The position numbers were made by a program, and so were the translations under genes. A stretch of DNA of 64,000 nt from Casuarina equisetifolia (taxonomy: Eukaryota; Streptophyta; Magnoliopsida; Fagales; Casuarinaceae): contig CM052357.1 of the NCBI GenBank assembly GCA_028551475.1, positions 11,145,931 to 11,209,930 of the forward strand, given 5' to 3'. This document shows positions 24,501 to 35,300 of this stretch, piece after piece (the first letter of the stretch is position 1; each line of letters begins with the position of its first letter). The notes beneath the pieces are model-generated. The model made no database searches. It was not told the origin of the DNA and saw only the letters and a list, made by a program, of their open reading frames with translations.

Positions 24501-27328
24501 TTATGATTAACGTGGCTGTGATATTTATAAACAGTAAGTAGCATTATTTTGATTAAATTAGTTGGAGAATACTATAAATTAGAAGGATACATATAGTGTT
24601 CACTCATGAAGAATTGACACAAAAATGCCATTGGAGCTGAACAAGAGCCACATGCTCTTGGTACCAAATGTCCATCACATCATTGTAAATAATCGCATTT
24701 GGATAGAAAAAAATTTACCTGCAACCTGACGCCAACATGGTTTCTCCACATTTCATCAGCATTTTCAATCTTTCCCAGGTGTAGAGAAACATCTGGAGAT
24801 GCCCAAATAGTGACGTAAATTGTTTCCACAGAAGCTTGACAAAGATCTAGCCTCGTTAGACCACCAACATGAATGGCCTGCCCAACCTGCAAGCATTAAA
24901 CATGCTAAGACCATCAGATCCAGAATAATATCAGAGATCCTGATATAATAATCATGTTAATGAGCCTGACAGTACACAAAAAAAGATAAAGGGATCATAT
25001 TTATCTTTGACACATTAATTCAAACTTTTCAATATCGGAAGTTATACTGTATATATTAAAATCCTTGAAGCAAGACAAGTTAACATAGCAACCAAAAAAG
25101 GAGAAGAGAAAATCTCCAACAAATGCCCATTTTCCTGCACTTGCTTCTCTGAATTCTACACCAGGCATAAAATAACTTGAGCAGATGCACATCAGAATTT
25201 ATGACCACCATAATGTGAAGATCCCCAACAATTGGACATGCTTCTTGGAAACATGTCCATTCTTCCTATATGCAGATTGATATAACATGAATTGAACAAG
25301 TGCACATCAGAATCTCATACGGTAAACTATAATATTCCTTTATTTAAGGCATCTGAATTAACCAATCGGAAATCATCCCTTGCTACTCCCACAAATTAAG
25401 GAAAAAAGGGACCACGTGACAATTATAAACAAGTACAAAGAAGCAGAGATCAGAAGAAAGAAAAAGCTTGATAAAGCCAAGCTAATATTTCTTCAAAAGC
25501 CGTATTGGAAAATCAGCAAATGTGATACGATTAGAATACAGGATGATCCAAATGAAACTGTGTAGAAACGAGTCAGCAGTTAATCAGATTTGGACAGTCA
25601 ATGAGTTATTAAACTTCTAAGAAGTTTCATCCACTAGCCTACCGCAAGCTCTTGCCGAAACAATGAAAAGCATACAATGGATACAAAATGCACACAACAG
25701 TATCTATGAAGGTTTTGGACGAAATCATTATGTGGTATATAGTCACAAAGAACTTGCCTTTATCCTATAAGTCCGAGGTTTTAGCTCCTTCCGTATTTCA
25801 ACCATTTTCTGTTCATCCCTGTTCAATCGCATGGACATCAAATAAGGATGTAAAAGTCCCGGAGTGTCAAACATCTTTGCCTTGGCTGACAAAATCCCTC
25901 CAATCCTTAAAATGCCAAGAGTTGTTCCAGGAAGAGGTGCTTCCGTGAGCTTTGTAATTTTTGCCCCTTCTTTCTTTGCTAGTGCATTGATTAGAGTAGA
26001 CTTACCAGCATTCTGCGCCCCAATGACCCACACATTTCCTCGAGGACCAGCCAATTCCTTGACGAAGGATAACAGATTCCTCACACCCAAATCCTTGCGG
26101 GAACTAACCAAATAAACTCCACTTAGCTTGGGTGCCCCCCCAGCTCTAGCACGATGTCGAACCCATCTATCCAACCGAGCAGGTGAAATCTCCGATGGCA
26201 AGAGATCAACCTTTGTAGCCACAAGAACAAGCTTTGGCAACTTTTTGCTAAGCTTGAGATCGTTTTTGGCTCCTTCCAATGCCTGAAAGAGTGATTTTGC
26301 CGCTCGTTTTGGGAAAGAGCCGTCAAAATCAACACAATCAACAACCATAACCACAACAGTAGCATTGGCATTCCCACTGGGTTTCATCAACCGGGTAGTG
26401 ATCAACCTATCAAAATCAAAATCTGGTATCAAGTTTTCAGCCTTCTGGTTCTTCACCTGCCCGTAATACCTCAATGAATGACAGCGAGCGCATACTGTAA
26501 CTTCGTCTTTCTCTTTCTGAGCCTCCCTAGCCATCTTCTTCTTCTCCGCTTTCGAGACTTTCTTCTTCTTAGCCTTCTCTATCGTGTCTTCGTTGATATT
26601 ACCATAACCAACACCCGCCGGAGCAAACCCGTCCAAGTCCAACTTTTCATCCCCCTCTTCCTCCATTAACTTAGCTTCCCATTCATCGGAATCCCAATCA
26701 AATTCATCCCCCATTTCCAAATCACCTTCTCCCTCATCACTCTCGTCAAATTCACCTTTAACGTCATCTACAAACGCCTCTTCTTCTTCTTCTTCATCTT
26801 CAAAGCCTTCTAACTCACTCACAATACCCTCCTCACCTTCTGACACCTCTTCTACTGTAACGCTTCTTTTTATATAATATCCGGGAAGGTTTGGTTCCTT
26901 ATCTTGCATAAAGACTCCACAACCAGGACAAATAGGCCCAAAGTTCTCATCCTCGTCCCTCCCCTCACTCAAAAACGGGGTTTTACCCCCTTTCCTACGC
27001 GTAACTTTCCCCTTAACTTCCTGGGTTGTTTCAATCGTAGTTTGTCTATGCTTTGCTGCCAAATTAACCCATCGAACTCTGTTATTCTGTTTTCTGTTTA
27101 TCTCTATACTCCCGCCTGCGGAAAAATGAAGTGATTTGGAAGGTAGGGTATAGTTTAAGAAGTGGAAAGTTCAGAAGAGTGAAGAAAAATAGAGAGGGAG
27201 AATGAATTTCTACCTGTGTAAGGGCGACTTTCTCTGACTGGTTTTTCTTGCATACTATTGCCGAAACTTTTCAAGCACAGTTTGGTTGTAGTTGAGGGGA
27301 GATTGGTCGTAGATATCAAGAGAACCAT
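21545..27328 (-). CDS. BPG2: Chloroplast circularly permuted GTPase BPG2 (YqeH-type)
   Basis: Four exons on the minus strand, 27328-27214, 27115-25758, 24886-24719 and 21898-21545, give 664 residues, close to the roughly 660 of Arabidopsis BPG2. The N-terminus (MVLLISTTNLPSTTT) is Ser/Thr-rich like a plastid transit peptide. Two CxxC pairs (CPGC at about 101, CARC at about 247) form a zinc site flanking an acidic region (about 135-200). GTPase motifs are in permuted order: G4 TKVD (339), G5 SSRKD, G1 GAQNAGKST (404), G2 PGTT (434), G3 DTPG (455). The C-terminus ends TDFLSDVSA. Family members act in plastid rRNA processing and ribosome assembly. Intron 1 (98 bp) and intron 3 (2820 bp) are GT-AG, while intron 2 (25757-24887) begins GC. 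The frame is intact throughout. Confidence 0.94.
21899..24718 (-). other. Large third intron of BPG2 (2820 bp)
   Basis: The donor is CAG/GTAAAT and the acceptor TTGTCTCAG. The intron is AT-rich with a poly(A) run near 22725-22741. It contains an open frame on the opposite strand (23889-24257, 122 codons, about 80 percent of its length Leu, Phe, Ser, His or Tyr-rich in appearance) that I do not recognise. No transposon ends were identified. Confidence 0.6.
24887..25757 (-). other. GC-AG intron of BPG2
   Basis: Exon 2 ends ATAAAG and the intron opens GCAAGT, which fits the strong consensus of the rare GC-AG class (AG/GCAAGT). The acceptor is TGCTTGCAG before GTTGGGCAG. This join keeps phase 0 and connects YRIK to VGQAIHVGGL, matching the family. 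The nearby GT (four bases later) would break the frame. Confidence 0.8.
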
Positions 27329-27463
27329 TTCTTCGAGCTGCAAGAATGCTACAGTCTCTCTTTCTCTCTCACAGACGCACGCAGAGAAGAAGGGAGTAAG
27401 GGGGAAGATTGCGAGGGAGTGTGCTATAGAAACTCGAGGGGATGGACTATCCGGATGGTCTTG

Positions 27464-27471
27464 ATTATATA
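27464..27471 (-). promoter_or_regulatory. TATA box of BPG2
   Basis: On the minus strand TATATAAT lies about 140 bp before the start codon at 27328. The leader between them is GA-rich (GAGAGAAAGAGAGA near 27355-27372), common in plant 5' UTRs. Confidence 0.5.
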
Positions 27472-27474
27472 CTT

Positions 27475-28339
27475 AATACACTTATTTAATGCCTGTAAAA
27501 AGTATTATCATTGTTGTCAAAATTAAAAAAAAATATATGAGAGATAAAATCTCATCAATTATATACATTGTAATAAACATTTACAATAATCTTAAAATTT
27601 TCAAATATCATTTATGACTCGGGGTAATGAAAAATTAGTTAAATTATTTTGTTCCATAAATTTTAAAATACATGACAATTTACAAAAAATGTTATTTATA
27701 ATTTGTATACATTAAATGTGCTAAACTTGCTTAAGAGATGTTGAAGTCATCCAAAAAGTTTTAGTGAGGATGCTAGCTATTTTAATCTTATGACATATCA
27801 AATGACTATTAATTTTAAAGTATTTGGTCCACTTATGGTAACCGAAATTAGTTGTGACATGACCACTTTGCTATCGTAGAATAATGTAATGGATCCTTAA
27901 TAGGCGTGTCAATGTCACTAAGAAAGTTGATGATCTACGAGACAATATATGATAGATTATTTTTTACTTTTTCAATGGACGAGAGAGCCAAAGAGAATTA
28001 TTCAGTCTCCAAGCTAGCCCAATCTAAATTGCATGAGGAGGCCAAGGCTAACACAACCTTTTTTTTTTCTTTAATGTATTTTTAAGATATTTGCAATAGC
28101 TTCCATGAAATGACTATCTTAGGTCATACGTGAGTTGGCTGAATGGTTTGATAAATAACTAATTTTAGGATAAGTCTTTTCCAAATACACTAATTTTCTA
28201 GTTAACCTTCGAAAGTCTTGATTTCAAGAGCAATTTAACAACATGGTAAGTCTTAAATTTTGTTCCATTTTAATTGTGGATGGTCAATAATTGGAGATGC
28301 TTGATTTCAAAAGCAATTAACAACATTACTTTTAGGATC
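27475..28339. other. AT-rich intergenic DNA
   Basis: I see no open frame of interest and no recognised element between the BPG2 promoter and the tandem repeats. Confidence 0.5.
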
Positions 28340-29470
28340 CTCGAGCATTATCATTTGATTAAAAACCATTACTAATAGTCAAAGAGCATAAACATTCCTA
28401 AACAATCAAGATTGGCTACACTACTAACATTTGACTACTGCATTGCATTTGCTTTAGCCTACCTACCAAATATCAACAATCTTGCCAAATATTGACAGTA
28501 ATGATCAAACTTATAGTGTATTCTTATACCAACTAATAGATTTTTAAGTACTATCACTTGACTAATGATAACTAATAATTAGAACATATACTTTTTTCCT
28601 TAAGGATTTAGATTGACTAGAAACCATTGATAGTTAAAGACCATAATATTCCTTAACAATCGAGATTGGCTACACTAATAATGGTTACTTGCCACATCTA
28701 CTTTAGCCTACCTACCAAATGCTGACAATCTATGCCAAATACTGACAATAATGGTCAAACTTGTTGCATATTGTAATGCTAACTATTAGATTTTTAAGTA
28801 CTGCCACACTTGACTAAAAGTTAAAAGTAATGGTAACTAATAATTAAAGTATATACTTTATTTGTTAACGACCTAGATTGACTAGAAACCGTTATTGATA
28901 GTCTAAGAGTATATACATTCCTTAAGAATCGAGATTAGTTGCACTGCCAATGCTTACTTGTCGTATTCGCTTTAGCCTACCTACCAAATACCGACAATGC
29001 ATGGCAGATACTGACAATAAGGATCAAACCTGTAGCATATTATGATACTAATTGTTAGATTTTTAAGTACTATCACACTTAACTAAAAGTAAAAAGTAAT
29101 AATAACTAATAATTAGAGTGTCTACTTTCTTCCTTAACGATTTAGATTGACTAGAAACCATTATTGATAGTCTAAGAGTATATACATTCCTTAACAATTG
29201 AGATTAGTTGCACTACCAATGTTTACCTGTTGTATCCGCTTTAGCCTACATGTCAAATACTGACAATCAATGCCTAACAATATGGTCAAACTTGTAGCAT
29301 ATTTTGATACTAACTATAGATTTTTAGGTACTCCCACTTGATTAAAAGTAATAAGTACTAATAACTAATAATTACAATGTATACTTATTTCTTAAAGACC
29401 TAGATTGACTACACTACCAATCCCCACTAGCATCTGCTACATGCTTCTTGGCAAGCCTAACCACCAAACA
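28340..29470. repeat. Tandem repeat of about 265 bp, four degenerate copies
   Basis: The phrase TAGATTGACTA recurs at 28609, 28874, 29143 and 29401, spaced 265, 269 and 258 bp. Each unit also carries TTTAGCCTACCTACCAAAT, a CTGACAATAATGGTCAAAC-like phrase and TAGATTTTTAAGTACT. An earlier copy, less exact, begins near 28340. Units are AT-rich and non-coding. The size is above a nucleosome repeat and larger than typical minisatellites, so this is a small satellite-like array. Confidence 0.85.
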
Positions 29471-30515
29471 CCAACAATTACTTCTTTTTTTCTTAAGCAC
29501 AGAGGTTATTCTTGATCATGCTACCGAGAATATTTGATGAGACCAAAATCCTCTATGTGAAATGGGGAGTGAAGGTAGGTCTTTAGTTCTATTTTAAGAT
29601 ATAACTAAAAGGTGTCAAATATACTAAATATATTTTTTCACGACAAAGCGACAACACGGTCAAAACATTCCATTAGGTTCTCTAGGAATAATATTATTTA
29701 ACACCTCCTGTCTTCCTCACTAGATAGGTATCTGTGGACATTCGATAGGACCCTTCGTCGATTGGTGGTTTCTCTTCCCCTGTGAGAATGGCTGCAACAT
29801 CACAAACATTCTAGTCATACAACGAGCAGTTTTAGACAGATGTGGTCGATGAAGGTCCCACAAACCCTATGTCAAGTGTGCTGATATTCATGTCACACCT
29901 CGGGGCAGGCATTGCGTTGGACGCTGTTAAATGCAGAAGCTGATGGATTACACAAGCCGCAGCTTTTGTGGCAGCTTCAGGTCTTCACCATCGTGAAGCT
30001 CCTGCCATTTGTATGAGCTCGACCACATACAAATTAGCAATTGAATCGCGGTACGATTGGCGTGTTGTCCATGGCAGGCAAAAAGCAAGTTGCCACAGAG
30101 AAGAGAAAGATTTAATCTTTTTAATGTGTAAAATGTTTGCAAGATTCTTCTCTTTGGACATTCATAATTATAAGAAAATATTGGAAACCAATATACTAAT
30201 TCCAAATACTAATAGATATACTTTTTTGCCAGAACTTACATATGGACAGAGGACTTCATTTCCCATTACAAGCATATTCGAATACATTATCCTGCCTTTC
30301 GACAAGATAAAAGAAGCTCCATAAAAGCTTAGATTTGGGATAAGATGCGTTACTTAACATGCATCTTAATATTACAGCTTAGTTAGGTCCTTTGTCTTTG
30401 CAAGTACAATACATGAGACTCAGGTAGGTATTTGACTCTTGTTTACTTCAAACATCCAGTAGGCTGTGCATGGCATCGGAACTTTGCGGAAAGGTTTGCA
30501 GTCAATCAGCGTGAG
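29471..30515. other. Intergenic region with an unidentified coding-like segment
   Basis: Between about 29800 and 30120 base composition rises and long frames appear on both strands (plus 29968-30324, 118 codons; minus 29948-30205). The plus peptide contains WRVVHGRQKASCHREEKD. I recognise no domain. It may be a decayed gene fragment upstream of nothing obvious. The F-box gene's 3' UTR should also lie in the right part. Confidence 0.3.
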
Positions 30516-31289
30516 TTAGACCCCACGAGGAAGAAGAAAATGCTGCAGGTACCTCAGACCATCGCCCATGCTCACATACCTCCAACTAACGATACACAAA
30601 ATGCCCAGATGCAGCTTGCCCACCGTAATCTTCCCACCACCCATCTCCTTCGCACTACAGATAACCAACTTCAAATCCGACATAACACCGCTCGCCACCG
30701 CGCTAGAGCAACACCCAGGAGACGGAAGCTCCTCCGAGAACCAAGCCTCAGAACCCGAAGCAAAGCTCACCTTCCCCTGAAACTCCAGCATCGTAAAAAG
30801 CCCTTCCCACCCCTTCAGAATCACATTCCACGTGATTTTCACGTCCTCCAGAGTCTGCGAGGAGAAGTCGCGGTTCAGGTTCATATCGAACTTGAACACC
30901 CCGTTTGGGTCAACTACTAGATCCTCGCAGGGTTTCACCACGCTCACAATATCAGAACATTTGCTGCGGATGTTGACGGCGAAGATGAGGCTGTCAAGGG
31001 AAAGCCGGGGCTCGGAGGGGGTCTGGAGGCGGAGTTTGGCAGCGTTGTGAGCAATGGCGTAGATACGGTAGTACGCAACACTGGAATTAGTAATGACGCG
31101 GAGGCCAGCGATAGTAGGGAACTCGGCGTAGCAAATGGGCTTCCAGAGTTGGTCCGAGGCAAAGGAAACGAACCATGACTTGCAGACACAGGAGGCTATG
31201 GCTAGGGGCTTGGGATCAAGGTGGAAAGCAACAAGCACAAGGACTTCCCATGGGGGTGGGATCCGGCCGGAGGAGGCTCTGTGAGGCAT
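30516..31289 (-). CDS. F-box protein
   Basis: A single uninterrupted exon of 257 residues reads from ATG 31289 (MPHRASSGRIPPPWEV). An F-box occupies about residues 10-53: PPPWEVLVLVAFHLDPK, then IASCVCKSWFVSFASDQLWK with the conserved Cys-Lys-Ser-Trp and Leu-Trp. The remainder has no kelch or LRR pattern that I can see. F-box proteins link substrates to SCF ubiquitin ligases via SKP1. The target here is unknown. An upstream non-ATG extension of three codons is not needed. The gene is divergent from the GNAT-BRCT gene, with about 1 kb between the start codons, and codon use is GC-rich compared with its neighbours. Confidence 0.85.
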   Translation of the reverse strand: MPHRASSGRIPPPWEVLVLVAFHLDPKPLAIASCVCKSWFVSFASDQLWKPICYAEFPTIAGLRVITNSSVAYYRIYAIAHNAAKLRLQTPSEPRLSLDSLIFAVNIRSKCSDIVSVVKPCEDLVVDPNGVFKFDMNLNRDFSSQTLEDVKITWNVILKGWEGLFTMLEFQGKVSFASGSEAWFSEELPSPGCCSSAVASGVMSDLKLVICSAKEMGGGKITVGKLHLGILCIVSWRYVSMGDGLRYLQHFLLPRGV

Positions 31290-31490
31290 GGGAATCAATT
31301 GCTTTCACCACGAAACCGAAGATTGTGTGAGCATGGAGAGAAACGAGCTGCTTGGTCCTATAAATGGGCAGAACTCGGGGGGAAGCTTGTTAAATGCTTT
31401 TATAGTCGACACATGTAAAACGGGAGTGTTTTGCATGGGCGTGAGTAGCCACGTTACATGTAACTGCATAGGGTAGAACCCTCTGAATGG

Positions 31491-31500
31491 CATGCACGTG
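31491..31500. promoter_or_regulatory. Overlapping RY and G-box motif (CATGCACGTG)
   Basis: The decamer joins an RY element (CATGCA) and a palindromic G-box (CACGTG), 202 bp upstream of the F-box start codon. RY sites bind B3 factors and G-boxes bind bZIP or bHLH factors in plants. Composite sites of this kind are known in seed and ABA-regulated promoters. Function here is inference. Confidence 0.4.
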
Positions 31501-31520
31501 TTCATCTTGCATGCCCATGC

Positions 31521-31581
31521 GAAGCTTTTCTTCTGTGGAAGAAAAGCTTTTCTCCTGTTGAAGAAAAGCTTTTCTCCTGTT
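31521..31581. repeat. Hairpin plus 22-bp direct repeat in the F-box promoter
   Basis: GAAGCTTTTCTTC (31521-31533) and GAAGAAAAGCTTT (31538-31550) form an inverted repeat matching at 12 of 13 positions around a TGTG loop. The right arm belongs to a 22-bp unit repeated directly at 31538-31559 and 31560-31581, each containing the palindrome AGAAAAGCTTTTCT. Confidence 0.8.
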
Positions 31582-31924
31582 TGTGGATCGACTCGTCAAA
31601 AGGTGGTCAGAGCCGTTTCTTACCATGTCGGCTGGGTTTCGTGACAAATTGTTCAACCCCACAATAGAGTCACGAAAAGAAGGCTTTCAAACAACGTCAG
31701 CAATTTGGTATCCCATGGAAGAAAGGTTGGTGGGTATTAACATCTTCCCCTAAACCCAATAATTTTCTCTAGACAAAGCAATCCCTGCGGCTGTGACAAA
31801 GGTGGTCGGCAACTTTGGGTGGAGGAGGAGGAGGAGAAAGTTCAATGATGAATAGATGAGAGGCTTAAGTTATTTAAAGGTAAATGGAGTTGTGAGTATA
31901 TATTGTGGACTCAGCTTAAGTTTT

Positions 31925-32192
31925 GATAGTTAGTATTTAATCGCTGAACTACTAACCTATTAATTATACTTAAGTTTTCAAGTTTTGAATAGTTAGTAGC
32001 CAATTGCAAAACTACTAGTCTATGATTAAACAAATAAGTTAAAATAGTGAAAAAAATATATATGCTAATCTCCTTAAATTCTCATGGATAGCTAGTAGCC
32101 AATTGCTAAGTTATTAGCATGTTGAGTAAGCAAGTAAGCGAAAATAGTTATAAAAAAAATGTTATTTGCTAATCTCCTCAAATTCTCATTTT
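31925..32192. repeat. Imperfect tandem duplication of about 99 bp in the divergent promoter
   Basis: Segments from 31989 and 32088 share ATAG-TAGTAGCCAATTGC at the start and GCTAATCTCCT-AAATTCTCAT at the end. A shorter, poorer copy starts near 31928. The array lies between the F-box and GNAT-BRCT genes. Confidence 0.7.
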
Positions 32193-32272
32193 TGTTATTT
32201 TCTTCTTTATGAAAAGGTCATATCATTTCTCCAAAATTAATCACCCTTGGCGTAATGACTAGAATACCCTTG

Positions 32273-32280
32273 TTCGCGCC
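32273..32280. promoter_or_regulatory. E2F-like site TTCGCGCC
   Basis: TTCGCGCC, 55 bp before the GNAT-BRCT start codon, matches seven positions of the E2F consensus WTTSSCSS and fails only the first. It would suit a gene expressed in S phase or after DNA damage, but this is a short match. Confidence 0.3.
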
Positions 32281-32334
32281 CATTTAAGTTGTAAACGTGC
32301 GCTTGAGATTTTCGAACGAAACACCAGAGAAACA

Positions 32335-35300
32335 ATGGCGCGAAGAAAGACCTCTGCTTCGTCTTCCACTCCAATTCCCATCGGTAAAGCATATGCATCA
32401 GACAATCCATAGCGCTAGAAATCGAATACTCAATCAAACCCATTTCTGATTCTCTTACGTTTACAACCCTTACAGGTAATTGCGAGGTCTCGGTCGAAGC
32501 GAAAAACTTCAGCGTTCAAGTAGACCCTAACAGCCTCCAAATCTCGCTCTCAAAAAGCGCAAGGATAAGAATCTCAGGTACTGATTTAAACCACTTTGCA
32601 TTTGGTTCCGCTGGCTTTGTACTTCGTTTGGTTGCCTAGAAAACGAAGGAAATTATGCAATGTTTCTTTCTTTTATCTTCCTCCGTTTTCTGAGGAGCCA
32701 CAGAAAGGGTTTAAACTAGGTTTCGCTTATTTGGATTCTTATTTGAAGCAGTGACGGATAGAAAAAACAGTAATGATCTTGGGGATTCGAAGTTTGGAGG
32801 GAAAGGTACGTTTACTCGTTGTGATTGTTAGTGTTATTATGCAGTAAGATTCAAACTGTGAAAATTTGGAGTTAGTGTTCAATGCTTGAGAATTTCAGAG
32901 GTGCATATTATGATAATCTGATGTTAAGTTTTTCAAATTAACTGCTTTTTTTTCCCCTGGCTAATTCAGAGGAGGGAAAGGAAATTTCTTTCCTGCTACT
33001 TAATCCTAAGGACACGGATAGCCGTTCTAGGCCTTATCTTGAGGTACGTCTCTCTATGCGTACGCACAAGCACGTGCATCTGGTTATGCTTGATACTTGA
33101 GTGTATTAGATAAAAACGGGTATAATCTTAATTCCGTTTTGCAGGAAGTACTAAAGATGTACATGCAGGAGCTTCCCGCAATGAACTATGCTGCCAATAC
33201 TGGAAAGCAATCGATGTTCCTTGAAAGATGTGTAAAAAATGGGTATAGATATGTGGCGCATTTCATGTGTATACTAGTTTTGAATGTTTGATCTCTTCTT
33301 ACTGCATGATCAAATATGCCTTTTGAAATGTATAAAATTTCAGCTCTGCAGTCGGTTAATATCTTTGAAAGGTGATAATGAGTTGCATTGCAACGTCAAA
33401 GCAGCTTTCCAATAATAAATATCTTTTGTTATGTTTTTTCTGCAGGAAGTATTGTACGTTGCTTTTGAAATCCAACTCTTTGGAGGTCTTCGGAGAGGTA
33501 GGTTTGCCATGTGGTTTTGTTCTGAGATGGTCTCAGAACCTTTTCAATGTAATTCAAGGTGTGTTTAATAATGTGTACATGAACGTTGTAGATGACTAAT
33601 AGGAGAAGTATATCCATTATATTTCAACAGTATGTTGTTTGTAATTGTCCAAAAGCATGTAACTGTTTCCACCCTTTTAGATACAATTTTCTCTATGTCA
33701 CTAGCGAATGAGAAAATTTTGCATATTGTTTCAAGGCCAACATTCCACAATTTTGTTTCTGGAGATGGGATCAGTGTAAGCAAAGAGGAATGTAGCTTAT
33801 AGAGCCTGTGACATAAACAGTATGTAGACAGGAGGCATAGCTGCATGCTCCTTGTATCTTTCCCTAGAAAGGTCGTAAAATTTTGCATTTGCAGTCAGTA
33901 GAATTAGTTTCTTTAATATATTCACTTGGTTTTTGATTCAAAATGCTCTAACTGAGCAGGTTCTAGCTGCAATTACATATCAAATAATCCCCGCTGATAC
34001 TCATTATGCTGAGATCCCTCTTGCTGCCGTTAGGTCAAGTTACCAGCACAAGGTATTTCCTTTTCTTTCATTTGTGCTTCCCATATTATTACACTGTGGT
34101 TTTCATGGTTAAAGTTGTAATTAGCAGCAGGTTATCGATACTGCAGGAATTGCAATTGTGTCCTAAAAAATAACAAGTGTTTGGTTTGAGGACCAAATGT
34201 CATTCACTTGGCTTTGTTCATATAATTGAGAAAAAAAGGGATTTAACCAGCTCACAAATTCAAAAGTTCTTCTTACATGATTACAGTTCTTTGAGGACAT
34301 GCCAAATCTCAAACCTCTTTGCATTTCAAGGTTCAACAATGAAAGTAAATATTTTTTGAAGCTTGCTTATACTAGATAAAAATGTGATGTTCACTTGTCA
34401 TGTCTTGCATATCTGTTTCTCATCCATATGCTTCAAGTGCTTCCCCCTCTTCATTTGTTTGAATTAACATAGTAGAACTTGCGTAACTGAAAGGGAAGTT
34501 AATTTGTATTTTGACATTTTCAGGGTCTTGGAAGCCTTTTGTACATGGAATTGAGAAGAAGACTCCAAAGTGTTGGTATTGGCACAGTGTTCTGTTGGGG
34601 GGACAAGGAATCTGAAGGATTTTGGCTTAAACAGGTAGCTAGTGTTGAAAGCTTGGAGTAGGACAAAGTTATGGACTTGAATACATAGCCTGTTATTAAA
34701 AATTTACGCATGGACACCCAAAATATGTATGCATGTCGTGAAAGACAAAGCTGTCTTATCAAGATTTCATGTTTCTTTTTCCTCTTCCTCAGTTACTCTT
34801 CATTGAGAAATTTGTAAAATGAATTTATACCTTCAGTCTAAGTTACTTGTAAAAACTTCTTTCTTGACTTGTATTTTGATTTTTTTATATATTCTAACAA
34901 TTGCAGGGATTTATATCGATAGCAGAGGTGGATGCAAAGGGTAAAGCTCGTAGGCTACCTGTTAAAGCTGACATACGTCGTGCATTATGCTTTCCTGGTG
35001 GCTCAACCCTAATGGTTTCACATCTTACCAAAGATTATTCAGATAATCCTGCAGATTCTCTAAAATTATGTTTGCCATTAAAGCACAATGAGAAGAGTTC
35101 ATCTGATGCTTGTGGAGTTCAACACCTTGGGCCTTCTATAAATGAAAATATTCCCACAGATGAGCTGATGAGTGATGAGCTCTCCATAGAAGACAATAAT
35201 TTATATGGTAGGCACTAGTTATCCCATTTCGTTGAAATTTCCAGCACGTTCATTTTGGAGGAAATTAAACACAACGGTGATCTTTGAACATCCTATTGGA

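Noticed and set aside
27155..27328. A stop codon after the BPG2 N-terminus, suggesting a frameshift
   Set aside because: A 98-bp intron with CAG/GTAGAA donor and TTTTTCCGCAG acceptor removes it and restores the frame, so the gene is intact.
30432..30920. 162-codon plus-strand frame opposite the F-box gene
   Set aside because: It is the shadow of the GC-rich F-box exon, with low-complexity composition and no domain.
31521..31581. MicroRNA precursor
   Set aside because: The stem is only 13 bp with a four-base loop, too short for a plant pre-miRNA.
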